Of a stretch of 64,000 nucleotides of DNA, positions 7,966 through 16,752 are shown piece by piece. A model generated the notes under the pieces. It was not told the DNA's origin and did not search any database. It saw only the letters and a program-made list of their open reading frames with translations. A program made the position numbers and the translations under genes. How positions within the stretch are numbered: the stretch's first letter is position 1; every line of letters starts with the position of its first letter. The stretch covers positions 186,001-250,000 of the forward strand of contig CAVWMF010000001.1 in NCBI GenBank assembly GCA_963756025.1. Direction: 5' to 3'. This stretch comes from Bog-473 sp963756025 (lineage in GTDB: Bacteria > Actinomycetota > Acidimicrobiia > Acidimicrobiales > RAAP-2).

Positions 7966-8736
7966 ATGGACACGCCATCGAACCGCCTGAAAGTCCACCG
8001 CAGGGACCTCAATCTCGATGGCTCGCGGTACACGATTCTCTCGCCAAGGCCGAGCACCGCGTCCCGGTTCGCAACAAACCGTTTTCACGAGACATGGCAT
8101 GTCCTGGCCGATGTCGAAGGCGCTCGCCTGTTGGCCCGCCTGTGCTGGGCGATGGCGTACCAGCGGCACGACGGGACGGTCGCCGTCATCGATCCGGCCT
8201 TCGTGGTGCCCAATCCGTTCGACGCCGATCCATCCTCACCGATCGTGATCGTCAATACCGACCTGGGCCCCTTTCCCCGCGATAGCGCCGGTTCGCTTCG
8301 CCAGGCGCTGCCTTTCCGGACACCGTCGAATGGCACAGTCGTCCTCCAAACGAGAGGGCTCGATCTCGCCCTCGAAGACCCCGACGCGTTCGCAGAGGGA
8401 CCCGATCAGGCCAGATGGCGCGACCCACACCGAAAGCGGCGCTGGATCGAGGGATCCGCCGGTCTCGTGATTCTGGCCGCGCCGGGGCCGGTGCTGAAGA
8501 CCTGGGGGGTCGAACTCAGCCAACTCGGCGACCGGATGTATGAGGGATCGAGCCATTCCGAGTTGGACTATCCCACCAACGATGGCGAGGTCCAGGTGTT
8601 GGACGACTTCAACTCGCACGTCGAACGAGCCATCACTCTCAGAGCCCGATTGTTTCCTGATGCGGCGAGCCGACAACTCTCAAAAGAGGAGAAGCAGGTG
8701 ATGTGGGACGCTCGGGAGGGGAATCGCTCCCCTTGA
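7966..8736 (+). CDS. hypothetical protein
   Basis: 256 residues; I do not recognise the family. It has no signal peptide or membrane segment. Composition is ordinary, with Trp-containing stretches (RFHETWHVLADVEGARLLARLCWAMAYQ; VLKTWGVELSQLGDRMYEG) that look like a folded soluble domain, and a central segment (SSPIVIVNTDLGPFPRDSAGSLRQALPFRTP) with alternating hydrophobics. Antisense frames are open too, so codon-level evidence is moderate. The frame also extends upstream without a stop, overlapping ribH, but the ATG at 7966 is the first sensible start. It could be a phage- or island-borne gene. Confidence 0.55.
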   Translation: MDTPSNRLKVHRRDLNLDGSRYTILSPRPSTASRFATNRFHETWHVLADVEGARLLARLCWAMAYQRHDGTVAVIDPAFVVPNPFDADPSSPIVIVNTDLGPFPRDSAGSLRQALPFRTPSNGTVVLQTRGLDLALEDPDAFAEGPDQARWRDPHRKRRWIEGSAGLVILAAPGPVLKTWGVELSQLGDRMYEGSSHSELDYPTNDGEVQVLDDFNSHVERAITLRARLFPDAASRQLSKEEKQVMWDAREGNRSP

Positions 8737-8883
8737 CCCGATCTTCTTTCACCAACCGGAGGAGTGTTGCCTACGGGATCTTCTCAATCGAATCGCGGGT
8801 TCCCGGTGTACGAGCGGGTCGTCGGGACTCTTCTTCGGGGTCAGGCCGTCCCCGGCCCCCGCACCTACCGGGACACGGCACGG

Positions 8884-8999
8884 CGATGTTGTCGGGCACC
8901 CCGGCAGCCGGGACCGCCAAGAACTACGCCCTCAACATCACGGCAAATACAACGTCGGGTCGACCACGCGGACCTTCCATTTGGTTGTGAAGCCGTTCT
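8884..8999 (+). pseudogene. fragment of an Ig-like (putative Ig / He_PIG type) repeat domain
   Basis: The translation reads AMLSGTPAAGTAKNYALNITA and then, after a one-base frame change near 8950, YNVGSTTRTFHLVVKP. Together these match the typical closing strands of the Ig-like repeats in secreted bacterial proteins (LSGTPaaGTagtYpltitA...vGs..qsFtLtV). No start codon or upstream part of such a protein is recognisable, so this is a stranded remnant. Confidence 0.45.
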
Positions 9000-9029
9000 A
9001 CCTGCTCACGTCTGCCCCGCCCCGCCCGC

Positions 9030-10418
9030 TCACGTCCGCCTGGGCCGGTTCCGGTCCTGGGTCACGCCGGCCTCTGCCTTGGCCGCTTCCAGCTTGCGGG
9101 CCCGCGAGATGGCCCCGGCACCCTTGGGGTGCGCCGGGGGGACCCATCTGAAGTTCCCCGGTGACCCTTCGAGCCTCCAGCCGCCGTTGGTCTTGAGGGC
9201 ATGGTGCTCGGGGCACATGCGCACCAGATTGTCGAGCTCGGTCGGTCCGTCGTCTTTGTAGTCGACGTAGACGTGGTCACGCTCGAGCCCGAGCCGCTTG
9301 CCACAGCCCGGGACACAACAGGTCCGGTCCCGCACGATGAGCGCGGCGTTCACGGCATTGGCGATGCCCCGATCGGCCCGGGTCACCGTTTTGATGTCGA
9401 AGCCCTCATTGACCAAAAAGCGCAGGGCACCTTCGCCCAACAGTTCGCTCGCCGCGGCCACCGACACCGGGCCGATGCCCTCGATCTCACAGAGCTCGTC
9501 ACCTTCGCTCGTCCCCCGGCGCAACGCCTCGGCGTCGACGATGACCAGCGTCTCGACCCGGGAGGAGCGATGGGAGCGGCCCTTGCGGCCCGCACGGGTG
9601 CCGGCCGCATCGTCTTCATCGACTTCGTCTTGACCGACCTCGCCACCGTCGCCGGAGGAGCCATTCCCCTCGCCCCCGCCGGCCATGAAGTCGAGGAAGG
9701 CATCGAGCCGGTGCGCCTCGAGGGTGCTCGGGTCGCTCGACCCTGCGGCCTTCCAGCGCTCCTTGGCCTCGGCCTCGAGCCGGGGGGCGACCCGGGCCCA
9801 GTGCACCTCGTCACAAAAGAACTCGCCTCGCACCCCGCCTTGTGGGCTCTGGCGCCAGCGCAAGTGGCGCCGTTCGTGCACCCCTTGGCGCCGGGCCGCT
9901 TCGCTCTCTTTGCTCCGTGCCGCGGCGCGCAGCCTCGAGGCGGTATCGCTCAGCTCTTGGTGTGACGCCCCACCTTCGGCCAGATCCAACAGGGTCTTGG
10001 CACTCCCAGGAGCAGCCGCCTCGGCCTCTCCCATCAGTTTGAGCTCAGAGGAGGACAGTTCGCCTTCGTGGAGGGCCTCGGTCAGTGCCTCGTCGGCCCC
10101 GGCCCTCTTGGCCGAAGCCAGCCGCTCTTTGGCCGCGGCGGGCGAAGAACCCGAAACCGACCCCAGCCACTGGGCGGCCGAGCCGTGGCCGTCTTTGGCA
10201 TGGGCCCCGGTCTCGACCACTCTTGGGGCATAGAGGGCAATCCCCGACGCGCCCAGTCGTTCGCCTTGGGCGAACAGATCCACGAACGCCTTGGCCTCGC
10301 CACCTGAGACAGCACCGGGTGCGGCCTCTCGCAGCACCTTTTGGACGTCGCGCACCGCAGATCCGAGCAGGGCGAGCGCCTGCTCCGTCTTGGTGCACGA
10401 GATGGGGCGAGAAGCCAT
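9030..10418 (-). CDS. DUF222/HNH endonuclease domain protein (13E12-repeat type)
   Basis: 462 residues. The N-terminal ~200 residues are Ala/Glu-rich and helical (DUF222-like). A low-complexity acidic linker follows (GGGEGNGSSGDGGEVGQDEVDEDDAAG). The C-terminus has a complete HNH motif: RTCCVPGCGKRLGLERDHV, then ELDNLVRMCPEHHALKTNGGW, with two CxxC-type zinc pairs. Such proteins occur in many copies in actinobacteria and are thought to be mobile, intron- or REP13E12-associated nucleases; the activity is not proved. The ATG is preceded 6 nt upstream by TAGGGT, suggesting a leaderless transcript. Confidence 0.85.
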   Translation of the reverse strand: MASRPISCTKTEQALALLGSAVRDVQKVLREAAPGAVSGGEAKAFVDLFAQGERLGASGIALYAPRVVETGAHAKDGHGSAAQWLGSVSGSSPAAAKERLASAKRAGADEALTEALHEGELSSSELKLMGEAEAAAPGSAKTLLDLAEGGASHQELSDTASRLRAAARSKESEAARRQGVHERRHLRWRQSPQGGVRGEFFCDEVHWARVAPRLEAEAKERWKAAGSSDPSTLEAHRLDAFLDFMAGGGEGNGSSGDGGEVGQDEVDEDDAAGTRAGRKGRSHRSSRVETLVIVDAEALRRGTSEGDELCEIEGIGPVSVAAASELLGEGALRFLVNEGFDIKTVTRADRGIANAVNAALIVRDRTCCVPGCGKRLGLERDHVYVDYKDDGPTELDNLVRMCPEHHALKTNGGWRLEGSPGNFRWVPPAHPKGAGAISRARKLEAAKAEAGVTQDRNRPRRT

Positions 10419-10862
10419 GACGTGACCCTAGAGAGGGGGTGTATCAGACCAGAGAAAGGCCAGGTCGGCGCTGTGAAAGGCCGGGCCGGGGAACGAAAGG
10501 CCGGGTCAGCGCTAGGAAACCCCCTTACGGCACCCACGCGCACCGGCGGCCAAGGGGCATGGGCCGGGCGTAGAGGTACAGAGGTGCGGAGGTGCGGAGG
10601 TGCGGAGGTGTCGCGATTCGGGCGTAGCGGTGCGGGGATGCGGAGTGTCGGTGCGGGATGTGGGAGAACGGCACCTTGCGCGCCGTGAACGTGGCCACTC
10701 CGAGATTCACCTGACGAAGGCAGTTCGTTCTACGTCACTCGTGGCCATGTTGCCCCCGGAGACAATGGCCACGCCCGAGGCCGTGACTGCACCGCCGGAG
10801 ACCATGGTCCCGACCGGAGACCAATGGCGCCCCTCGGGAGGGGAGTCGTGAGGGCCCGACGT
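10419..10862. other. 444-bp non-coding gap rich in short direct repeats
   Basis: No convincing gene. Three repeat families are visible: GAAAGGCC at 10454, 10475 and 10495; an 8-bp unit GAGGTGCG, about four copies in a row at 10581-10611; and a CCGGAGACCAATGG-like unit at 10756, 10795 and 10814. The gap separates two genes on the minus strand, so it should hold the promoter of the HNH gene and the end of the NiCoT transcript. No T-rich terminator was identified. Confidence 0.6.
10425..10430 (-). promoter_or_regulatory. -10 box of the HNH gene, leaderless type
   Basis: TAGGGT on the minus strand lies 6 nt before the ATG at 10418, with no ribosome binding site between. Confidence 0.4.
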
Positions 10863-12011
10863 TCACCCGAAAAGGGCGGCTTGTTCTTCCTCACCCGGGA
10901 GCATGTTGGCATCCCACTTCTCCTCGACCCGGCCGTAGTGCCAGTAGAGCAACGCCACCACCCAGGTGAGGATGAATGCCGCAACGATGACGAAGCCGGC
11001 GGTGTTGATGTTGAAGTTCTGGAAGAAGTTGAAGAAGGGATCGTTGAGGTTGGCCTCGGTGCCGATGAGCCCGAGGATCTCGATGGTGCCGATGAAGAAG
11101 GCGACAAAGACCGAGAGTCCGGTGATGGTCAGGTTGTAGAACACCTTGCGGAGGGGCTTGGCAAAGGCCCAGTCGTAGGCGAAGTTCATGAAACAACCGT
11201 CAATGGTGTCGAACAGGCTCATGCCTGCGGCAAAGAGGATCGGGAGCGACAAGATGGCGTAGAAGGGCAGCCCGCCCGCCACGGCTGTTCCCGCCAGCAC
11301 CAGGAGGGCGACTTCGGTCGCGGTGTCGAACCCGAGGCCGAAGAGCAAGCCGACGGGGTACATCTTCCAGGGCGTGTCGATGCGCTTGGCGTAGCCACCG
11401 AAGAACCGGTTCATCAATCCCCGGTTGTTGAGCTGGCGCTCCAACTCGGCGTTGTCGTACCGGCCCTCTTTCATCTCACGGTAGACCTTGACGATCCCGA
11501 TCATGACGACGAGGTTGAGGGCGGCGATCAGGTAGAGGAAGCCCCCGGAGACCGTCGTGCCGATGACGTTGGTCGTCTTGTGGAGGCCTGAGGAGTTGTT
11601 TCCTACCTGTGCGTCCAGTGCCCGGAGTCCGAAGTTCAAGAACACGGCCAGTAGGAACACGACGCTCGAGTGGCCCAACGAGAAGAAGAAGCCGACGCCC
11701 AAGGGTCGCTGGCCGTCGTTGACCAGTTTCCTCGTCGTGTTGTCGATGGCTGCGATGTGGTCGGCGTCGAAGGCATGGCGCATACCGAGGGTGTAGGCCA
11801 GGACGCCGGTGCCAAACCCGAAGAGCCCTGTTTTGGAGATGTGGTAGTGGTGTCCCGCCGCTGCGGCCAACATCCCCCAGCCCAACACGTTGAGGCCGGC
11901 AATGACGAGGACCATGCCGCCGACCCGCAACCATTCCCGGGGCGTGAGACCGTTGCGAAGCCTGGCCAATCGCGAGGGCGGGATCGTCCCGTACATCGCC
12001 GCCTGGGTCAC
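10863..12011 (-). CDS. high-affinity nickel/cobalt permease (NiCoT family)
   Basis: An integral membrane permease that imports Ni2+ or Co2+. Seen: the family signature RHAFDADHIAAIDNTTR (about residues 78-94, the HX4DH metal motif in helix II), LGHSSVVF, and LLFGLGFDTATEVALL (about residue 228), among eight or so hydrophobic segments. 382 residues from the GTG at 12011, or 377 from the ATG at 11996; both starts lie in the first copy of the 17-bp tandem repeats, so the start is uncertain. No nickel enzyme genes are near, so the metal cannot be inferred from context. Confidence 0.93.
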   Translation of the reverse strand: MTQAAMYGTIPPSRLARLRNGLTPREWLRVGGMVLVIAGLNVLGWGMLAAAAGHHYHISKTGLFGFGTGVLAYTLGMRHAFDADHIAAIDNTTRKLVNDGQRPLGVGFFFSLGHSSVVFLLAVFLNFGLRALDAQVGNNSSGLHKTTNVIGTTVSGGFLYLIAALNLVVMIGIVKVYREMKEGRYDNAELERQLNNRGLMNRFFGGYAKRIDTPWKMYPVGLLFGLGFDTATEVALLVLAGTAVAGGLPFYAILSLPILFAAGMSLFDTIDGCFMNFAYDWAFAKPLRKVFYNLTITGLSVFVAFFIGTIEILGLIGTEANLNDPFFNFFQNFNINTAGFVIVAAFILTWVVALLYWHYGRVEEKWDANMLPGEEEQAALFG

Positions 12012-12088
12012 ATCGCCGCCTGGGTCACATCGCCGCCTGGGTCACATCGCCGCCTGGGTCACATCGCCGCCTGGGTCACATCGCCGCC
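11994..12088 (-). repeat. 17-bp tandem repeat, five copies plus a partial, over the NiCoT start
   Basis: The unit CATCGCCGCCTGGGTCA on the plus strand is repeated perfectly five times, followed by 10 bp of a sixth. Read on the minus strand, each unit provides a GTG and an ATG. Because 17 is not a multiple of three, successive units put these codons in different frames. There are no spacers, so this is not a CRISPR. Confidence 0.95.
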
Positions 12089-12109
12089 GCTGGATTGGTT
12101 CTCGGTACG

Positions 12110-12122
12110 GTATGACTAATAC
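12110..12122. promoter_or_regulatory. inverted repeat upstream of the nickel/cobalt permease
   Basis: GTAT-N5-ATAC (GTATGACTAATAC) lies 21 bp beyond the tandem repeats, between the divergently transcribed permease and hydrolase genes. It may be an operator. It shares only one half-site with the E. coli NikR box and lacks the 16-bp spacing. Confidence 0.25.
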
Positions 12123-12242
12123 GAACCAGACGCAACAACGAGATGTTTCTCTTTCGTGAAGATCTCGGCGCCGGCCGGTGTGGGAAACCCGCAGTTCACA
12201 TCTCGGACACGGGGCGGATACCTCGGCTCCCTAGGCTTCGAG

Positions 12243-13292
12243 ATGAGGCTCATGAGGGGACTGACCACCGAGATATCGGATTCCACGGACCAGTCGATTG
12301 ATCCTGCGCTGATCAGGTTCCGGCCCGGCCAGCGGCACGAAGGCGATCACCCCATCCAGTTCTGCACGATCCACGGGTATCGGCGGGCCTTCGTCCGAGC
12401 GGGAACGGGGCCAGCGGTGCTCCTCATCCACGGCATCGGCGATAGTTCCGACACGTGGCGTCCCGTGATCGACCAGCTGGCCCGGGGCCACACGGTCGTC
12501 GCGCCTGATCTCCTCGGCCATGGCCGATCCGAGAAGCCGCGGGCCGACTATTCGGTCGCGGCCTATGCCAACGGCATGCGTGATCTGCTCAGCGTGCTGG
12601 AGATCGATCGGGCCACCGTCGTCGGTCATTCCCTGGGCGGGGGAGTGGCCGGGCAGTTCGCCTATCAATTTCCCGAACGGTGCGAGCGGCTGGTCCTCGT
12701 GGGAAGTGGCGGGGTCGGGAAGTCCGTGAACCCGTTCCTCCGCCTGGCCGCCGTCCCCGGGGTCGAGGTCATGATGCCGCTCTTCGGCCTGCCTCCGGTG
12801 CGGGCAGCGGGCAGGCTGGCGGCGGACGCGTTGCACCGGCTCTCCACTCCACTGGGCCGTGATGCCGAGGAGCTCCTCGCCGTCTTCGATGCGCTCCCCG
12901 ATACGGCGGCCCGGCGGGCCATTCTGCGCACGCTGCGTTCAGGTCTGGACTGGCGGGGACAGGTGATCACGATGCTGGACCGGGCGTATCTCGCCGAGGG
13001 CCTTCCCACGTTGCTCGTGTGGGGTCGCCACGATGCGGTCATTCCCCTCGACCACGGCCATCTCGCACATGCGGCCATCCCGGGGAGCGAGCTCGAGATA
13101 TTCGACGACGCCGGACACTTTCCGCATCACGCCGACCCCGAGCGGTTCGCCGAGCTCCTCTGCGACTTCATCGGGCGCACCACCCCCGCTCCGTTCGATC
13201 AGGAAGAGTGGCGGCGACGTCTGCGTGAAGGCCGTCAGACCATCGCGGTCGAAGGCGATCTCGCCGTGGCACCGTTGCCCGGGGCCCACTGA
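12243..13292 (+). CDS. alpha/beta-fold hydrolase
   Basis: A serine hydrolase of about 349 residues. Seen: oxyanion-hole HGIGDSS near VLLIHG, PDLLGHGRSEKP, the nucleophile elbow GHSLGGG, the acid in LLVWGRHDAVIP, and the catalytic His in DAGHFPHH. The lid between is Leu/Ala-rich. The substrate is not predictable. I chose the ATG at 12243 because a TAGGCT box lies 5 nt upstream; a GTG at 12156 would add 29 residues of unconserved sequence. A C-terminal extension (EEWRRRLREGRQTIAVEGDLAVAP) follows the usual end of the fold. It is divergent from the permease. Confidence 0.85.
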   Translation: MRLMRGLTTEISDSTDQSIDPALIRFRPGQRHEGDHPIQFCTIHGYRRAFVRAGTGPAVLLIHGIGDSSDTWRPVIDQLARGHTVVAPDLLGHGRSEKPRADYSVAAYANGMRDLLSVLEIDRATVVGHSLGGGVAGQFAYQFPERCERLVLVGSGGVGKSVNPFLRLAAVPGVEVMMPLFGLPPVRAAGRLAADALHRLSTPLGRDAEELLAVFDALPDTAARRAILRTLRSGLDWRGQVITMLDRAYLAEGLPTLLVWGRHDAVIPLDHGHLAHAAIPGSELEIFDDAGHFPHHADPERFAELLCDFIGRTTPAPFDQEEWRRRLREGRQTIAVEGDLAVAPLPGAH

Positions 13293-13373
13293 CCCGCCCG
13301 GTCCACACGGCCGCCCCGGTCCACCCACCCCTCCCGGACCCGGCCGCCACCGGATCCGACCGGCCCACCCACC

Positions 13374-13766
13374 TCATCGGTACAGGATCAATTGGGTGCA
13401 CCGGTACGCCGCCATCTGGCGCTCCGTCGACTCGTTGGTCACGACGGCGTCCCATACCTGCGTCGTCCGCCCGAGGTGCAGGGGCGATGCCTGGCCGATC
13501 ACCACCTCTCCCTCTTTGGCGCTCGAGAGGAAGTTCGCGGTGCAGTCCACGGTGGTGAAGCTAGCGGCGCCTTGGGGCCAGTGGTGCGACACGCCGAAGG
13601 CGCAAAGGGCGTCGGCCATGGCGATGACCACCGGGGCCCAGAGGTACCCGGTCCCGGCGACGAGTGGGTGGGTCACGGTCAACCGTCCGGTGGCGTCGGC
13701 GCCCTCTCCCGTGACCTCGATCCCCAGCAGCTCCAACAACAGATGGGCGTCGTACGGAGCGGGCAC
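13374..13766 (-). CDS. PaaI-family hotdog thioesterase
   Basis: A small acyl-CoA thioesterase-like protein of about 131 residues. Seen: LLGIEVTGEGADATGRLTVTHPLVAGTGYLWAPVVIAMADALCAFGV, the hotdog helix region with the usual Asp in the long helix, then GEVVIGQASPLHLGRTTQVWDAVV, the last strands. The GTG at 13766 is the most likely start. The open frame runs further upstream and would then overlap the hisG start on the other strand, which is unlikely. Confidence 0.75.
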   Translation of the reverse strand: MPAPYDAHLLLELLGIEVTGEGADATGRLTVTHPLVAGTGYLWAPVVIAMADALCAFGVSHHWPQGAASFTTVDCTANFLSSAKEGEVVIGQASPLHLGRTTQVWDAVVTNESTERQMAAYRCTQLILYR

Positions 13767-13844
13767 GGTCCCGAGTCTGCCTTGCACCTGGCCACCCGTG
13801 CCGCCCGGGCCGGCCGGCGTTCCCCGGTCTGCGATGATCTCTGG

Positions 13845-14729
13845 ATGCTTCGCCTGGTCCTGCCCAAAGGCTCGCTCGAGCGCGCCACCATGCAACTCTT
13901 CGCTGACGCCGACCTGGCCGTCTCGCGTGCTTCGGACGTGGCCTACCGGGCCACGATCGACGACCCCCGCATCGATGACGTGCGCATCCTGCGGCCCCAG
14001 GAGATCCCGGCGTACGTGGCCGAGGGGCTGTTCGATCTGGGTATCACGGGCCGCGACTGCGTCGAGGAGCGGGGGAGCGATGTGGTCTCACTCGGTGAGT
14101 TGACGTACTCCAAGGCCACCAACCAGCCGGCCCGTGTGGTGCTCGCCGTCTCGAGTGATTCGCCGGTGAGGAGTCTTGCGGAGCTGGCGGCGCTGCCCGG
14201 AAAACTACGGATCAGCACGGAGTACCCCGAGCTGACGCGCAAGATCCTGGCGGGACACGGCATTGACGCGGACATTTCGTTCTCCTACGGCGCCACCGAG
14301 GCGAAGGTGCCCGAGATAGCGGATGCAGTCGTCGACATGACCGAGACCGGCAGCGCCTTGCGGGCGGCCGGCTTGCGCATCATCGAGACGCTCCTGGTGT
14401 CGTACACCGAGCTCATCGCCAATCCGACGGCGGCGGCGGATCCGGCCAAGCGCCATGCGATGGAGCAGATCATGACACTCTTGCAGGGCACGCTCGAAGC
14501 CCGCGGCAAGGTGTTGGTCAAGCTCAACGTGTCGGCGGAGCAGCTCGACGGCGTGCTCTCGGTGCTGCCATCGATGCGGGCGCCCACGATCTCGGAGCTC
14601 TCCGGCGGCGGGGCGTTCGCGCTCGAAGCGGTCGTGGCGAAGTCCGATATCAACATCCTCATCCCGGCGCTGCGCGACAAGGGTGCGACGGACATCTTGG
14701 AGATCCCGCTCTCCAAGATCGTGCACTGA
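13845..14729 (+). CDS. hisG: ATP phosphoribosyltransferase, long form
   Basis: First and committed step of histidine synthesis: ATP plus PRPP. 294 residues, the long HisG form with its own C-terminal regulatory domain, so no HisZ is needed. Seen: LRLVLPKGSLE at the N-terminus, DLGITGRDCVEE, the PRPP loop VVDMTETGSALRAAGL, and the C-terminal PII-like domain ending GATDILEIPLSKIVH. The ATG is fixed by this conserved N-terminus. hisE, often just upstream, is not here. Confidence 0.96.
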   Translation: MLRLVLPKGSLERATMQLFADADLAVSRASDVAYRATIDDPRIDDVRILRPQEIPAYVAEGLFDLGITGRDCVEERGSDVVSLGELTYSKATNQPARVVLAVSSDSPVRSLAELAALPGKLRISTEYPELTRKILAGHGIDADISFSYGATEAKVPEIADAVVDMTETGSALRAAGLRIIETLLVSYTELIANPTAAADPAKRHAMEQIMTLLQGTLEARGKVLVKLNVSAEQLDGVLSVLPSMRAPTISELSGGGAFALEAVVAKSDINILIPALRDKGATDILEIPLSKIVH

Positions 14730-14746
14730 CAACGACAACGACGACC

Positions 14747-14977
14747 TTGGCCGGCCCCGTCCCCTCCCCTCGACCGTTCTTCGGGCGGGTCACCTCGTTC
14801 GACGCCCGGCGAGGCCTGGGGACAGTGACCGACGAGGCGGGCGTCGAGTTCGACTTCCATGCCACCGCCATCCTCGACGGCTCACGCCGGATCGAGGCGG
14901 GCACCGAGGTCAGCTTCGTGGTGCGACCCGGGCACCGCGGCCGCTACGAGGCGCGCGCGGTGGCACCGATCGCATAG
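14747..14977 (+). CDS. cold-shock-domain-like small protein
   Basis: 76 residues from a TTG start. The core GRVTSFDARRGLGTVTDEAGVEFDFHATAI resembles the CSD fold (GxVxxFxxxxGxGxI...D.FvHxsai), with a later strand ITAGTEVSFVVRPG-like segment. The RNA-binding aromatic residues are only partly kept, so nucleic-acid binding is uncertain. It starts 17 nt after hisG and may be co-transcribed. Its 3' end overlaps the 3' end of the opposing TetR gene by 34 bp. Confidence 0.7.
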   Translation: MAGPVPSPRPFFGRVTSFDARRGLGTVTDEAGVEFDFHATAILDGSRRIEAGTEVSFVVRPGHRGRYEARAVAPIA

Positions 14978-15531
14978 CGGCCGGCGAAGACCTCGAGCGC
15001 GGCGTCCACCCCGGCCCGGTCTCCGGTCGCCAACAGGTCGAGCAGGAGCCCACGTACCACCGCCAGTCCCAGTCGGGCGTGGACGCGCGCTTCGTCGGGG
15101 GGAATGCCCTGTTCGCCCGCCAGAGCGGTGCTGGCGTCGAGCCAGCTGTCGATCGCCTCGCCGAGCAGGGGGCGGACCTGCGCATCGCCCTGGAGGGCAC
15201 GGCCGTAGAGCGCGAAGAACAGGCGCTCGAAGTCGGCTTGGGCCGGATCGGCGAGGAACTCCCACATGTCCCGGATGACCCGATCGACACCGCCGGCAGC
15301 CGAGGCCGCCTCGCCCCCGAGAGTGGCGAGTTGCTCCCGGGCCCGGGCTTCCACGGCACGCACCACCTCGACCAGGAGGCCGCTCTTCGAGCCGAAATGG
15401 TAGAGGAGCATGCGATGGCTGGTCCCGATGGCGTCGGCGATCTTGCGCAGGCTCATGTCACCGAGGCCGTCGATGACGAAGTGGTCCACCACCTGATCGA
15501 CGAGCTTTTGCTTGGAGTCCTTGCCCGGCAT
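14944..15531 (-). CDS. TetR/AcrR-family transcriptional regulator
   Basis: 195 residues from the ATG at 15531. The N-terminal helix-turn-helix is MSLRKIADAIGTSHRMLLYHFGSKSGLLVEVV (residues 25-56), a standard TetR recognition region. The rest is a helical ligand domain with no recognisable specificity. TACCAT lies 7 nt before the ATG on the minus strand. It is divergent from the SRPBCC gene, which it may control through the inverted repeat between them. Confidence 0.9.
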   Translation of the reverse strand: MPGKDSKQKLVDQVVDHFVIDGLGDMSLRKIADAIGTSHRMLLYHFGSKSGLLVEVVRAVEARAREQLATLGGEAASAAGGVDRVIRDMWEFLADPAQADFERLFFALYGRALQGDAQVRPLLGEAIDSWLDASTALAGEQGIPPDEARVHARLGLAVVRGLLLDLLATGDRAGVDAALEVFAGRYAIGATARAS

Positions 15532-15560
15532 GTCCCAAATGGTACACTTGCTGTGGCGGC

Positions 15561-15572
15561 TGGTGGACACCA
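15561..15572. promoter_or_regulatory. inverted repeat between tetR and the SRPBCC gene
   Basis: TGGTG-GA-CACCA is a 5-bp-arm inverted repeat in the 59-bp divergent gap, a plausible site for the adjacent TetR protein. Confidence 0.35.
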
Positions 15573-15590
15573 CAGAGGATCGGAGGCGTC

Positions 15591-16041
15591 GTGGGACTGC
15601 AGGTGATCGAGCACGAACTGACAACGAAAGGCACCCCCGGCGAAGGTGTTCGCGCTGCTCCTCGACGGGTCGACGTGGCCGTCGTGGTCGCCGATCGACT
15701 CCTTCGAACTGGTGGAGAAGGGTGACGGTGACCCCGAAGGCGTGGGGGCGGTCCGTATCTTCCGCACCGGGCGGCACCAGAGCCGGGAGCGGCTGAAGAT
15801 GGTGAAGCCCAACGAGAGGTTCGTCTACGAGCTGATCTCCGGACTGGCCGTGCGTGACTATGTCGCTGTCGTCAAGTTGGAGCCCTCAGGGGAGGGGACG
15901 CGCATCATCTGGCGCTCGACCTTCCGCGGCAAGGTACCCGGCACCGGGTGGATCTACCGCCGTCACCTGGGCGGGTTCATCGGTATGACGGTCAACGGCC
16001 TCGCCGCAGCGGCCGAGAGCCAGGCGTTGGCGGGCCGCTAG
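15591..16041 (+). CDS. SRPBCC-family (polyketide cyclase/lipid-transport-like) protein, frameshifted
   Basis: About 149 residues of the START/Bet v1-like fold. The GTG at 15591 is set by a strong GGAGG 5 nt upstream, and the first frame reads VGLQVIEHELTTK. Expected continuation (APPAKVFALLLDGSTWPSW) is one base out of frame after GGCACCCCC near 15630, and stays open to the TAG at 16041. One surplus G explains it. Fold features seen: FVYELISGLAVRDYVAVVKLEP and TRIIWRSTFRGKVPGTG. The ligand is unknown. Probably regulated by the divergent TetR. Confidence 0.75.
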
Positions 16042-16087
16042 GCCTTCTGTGGCGCTCGGTTCTGGCGGCGAGCGGTTCTGCCGGCGC

Positions 16088-16561
16088 TCAGTTCTGGTCG
16101 GCGCTGGCGGCACTCTCGGCGGCGGCCCGCTCGGCCCCCTCCAGCTGGACATACGCCAAGCGGAGCTGGGACAGCGCCTGCAGGAGCGACGGCTCGGCCT
16201 CGCCCAGACGGCCCTTCACCGCCTCCAGGAGGCCACCCAGCCCATCGATGGCCAACCTGGCCTCGAAGAACATCGGCGGGGAGTTCGAGAGATAGATCGT
16301 GGCCAGCTCGAATATCCCGTAGCAGTGGTTGGCCATGACGACCTCGGCCGGCGTCTGGGACAGCTGCCGGCGCATGGCATCCATCTCGGCCTGGGCCTCG
16401 GCGCTCAACGTGCCGCCGTCCTCGTCCCCGGGTCCCGACGACGGTGGGGGTCCGGGGGCGATCCCGGCCGCCCCGGAGATCCGGCCGACCCGCCGCCGCC
16501 CTCCTCTCTCGCGGGGAAGTGTTCGCCTGACGGTGTCCAAAGGCTGCTCATGCTGGTACAA
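16088..16561 (-). CDS. DUF1844 domain protein
   Basis: About 157 residues. The C-terminal half has the DUF1844 pattern: PAEVVMANHCYGIFELATIYLSNSPP followed by FEARLAIDGLGGLLEAVKGRLGEAEPSLLQALSQLRLAYVQLE. The function of the family is unknown; it is commonly found beside infC in actinobacteria, as here (divergent). The N-terminal 45 residues are Arg/Gly/Pro-rich and poorly conserved, so the real start may be further in. Confidence 0.7.
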   Translation of the reverse strand: MYQHEQPLDTVRRTLPRERGGRRRVGRISGAAGIAPGPPPSSGPGDEDGGTLSAEAQAEMDAMRRQLSQTPAEVVMANHCYGIFELATIYLSNSPPMFFEARLAIDGLGGLLEAVKGRLGEAEPSLLQALSQLRLAYVQLEGAERAAAESAASADQN

Positions 16562-16752
16562 TATTCACCTTGAGTACATGGAAGCGGGGCCTCCGACCAG
16601 AAGGCCTCCACCTGGCCACACGTTCGCTCGTCGAGCGACAGCAGTGCGCCAGGTCGAAGGTTTTTCGGCGCGGGCTCAGCCCGTTGGTCGACCTCGCTCC
16701 ACCGAATGGCTCGCGGAAAGACCGTGGGCCCAAGTGAGAGGTGTGGTGCCGC

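Noticed and set aside
11994..12088. CRISPR-like direct repeats
   Set aside because: The 17-bp units are directly adjacent with no spacers, and there are no cas genes.
12110..12122. NikR operator before the nickel permease
   Set aside because: Only one GTATGA half-site matches and the 16-bp spacing to TCATAC is missing, so it is kept only as a generic inverted repeat.
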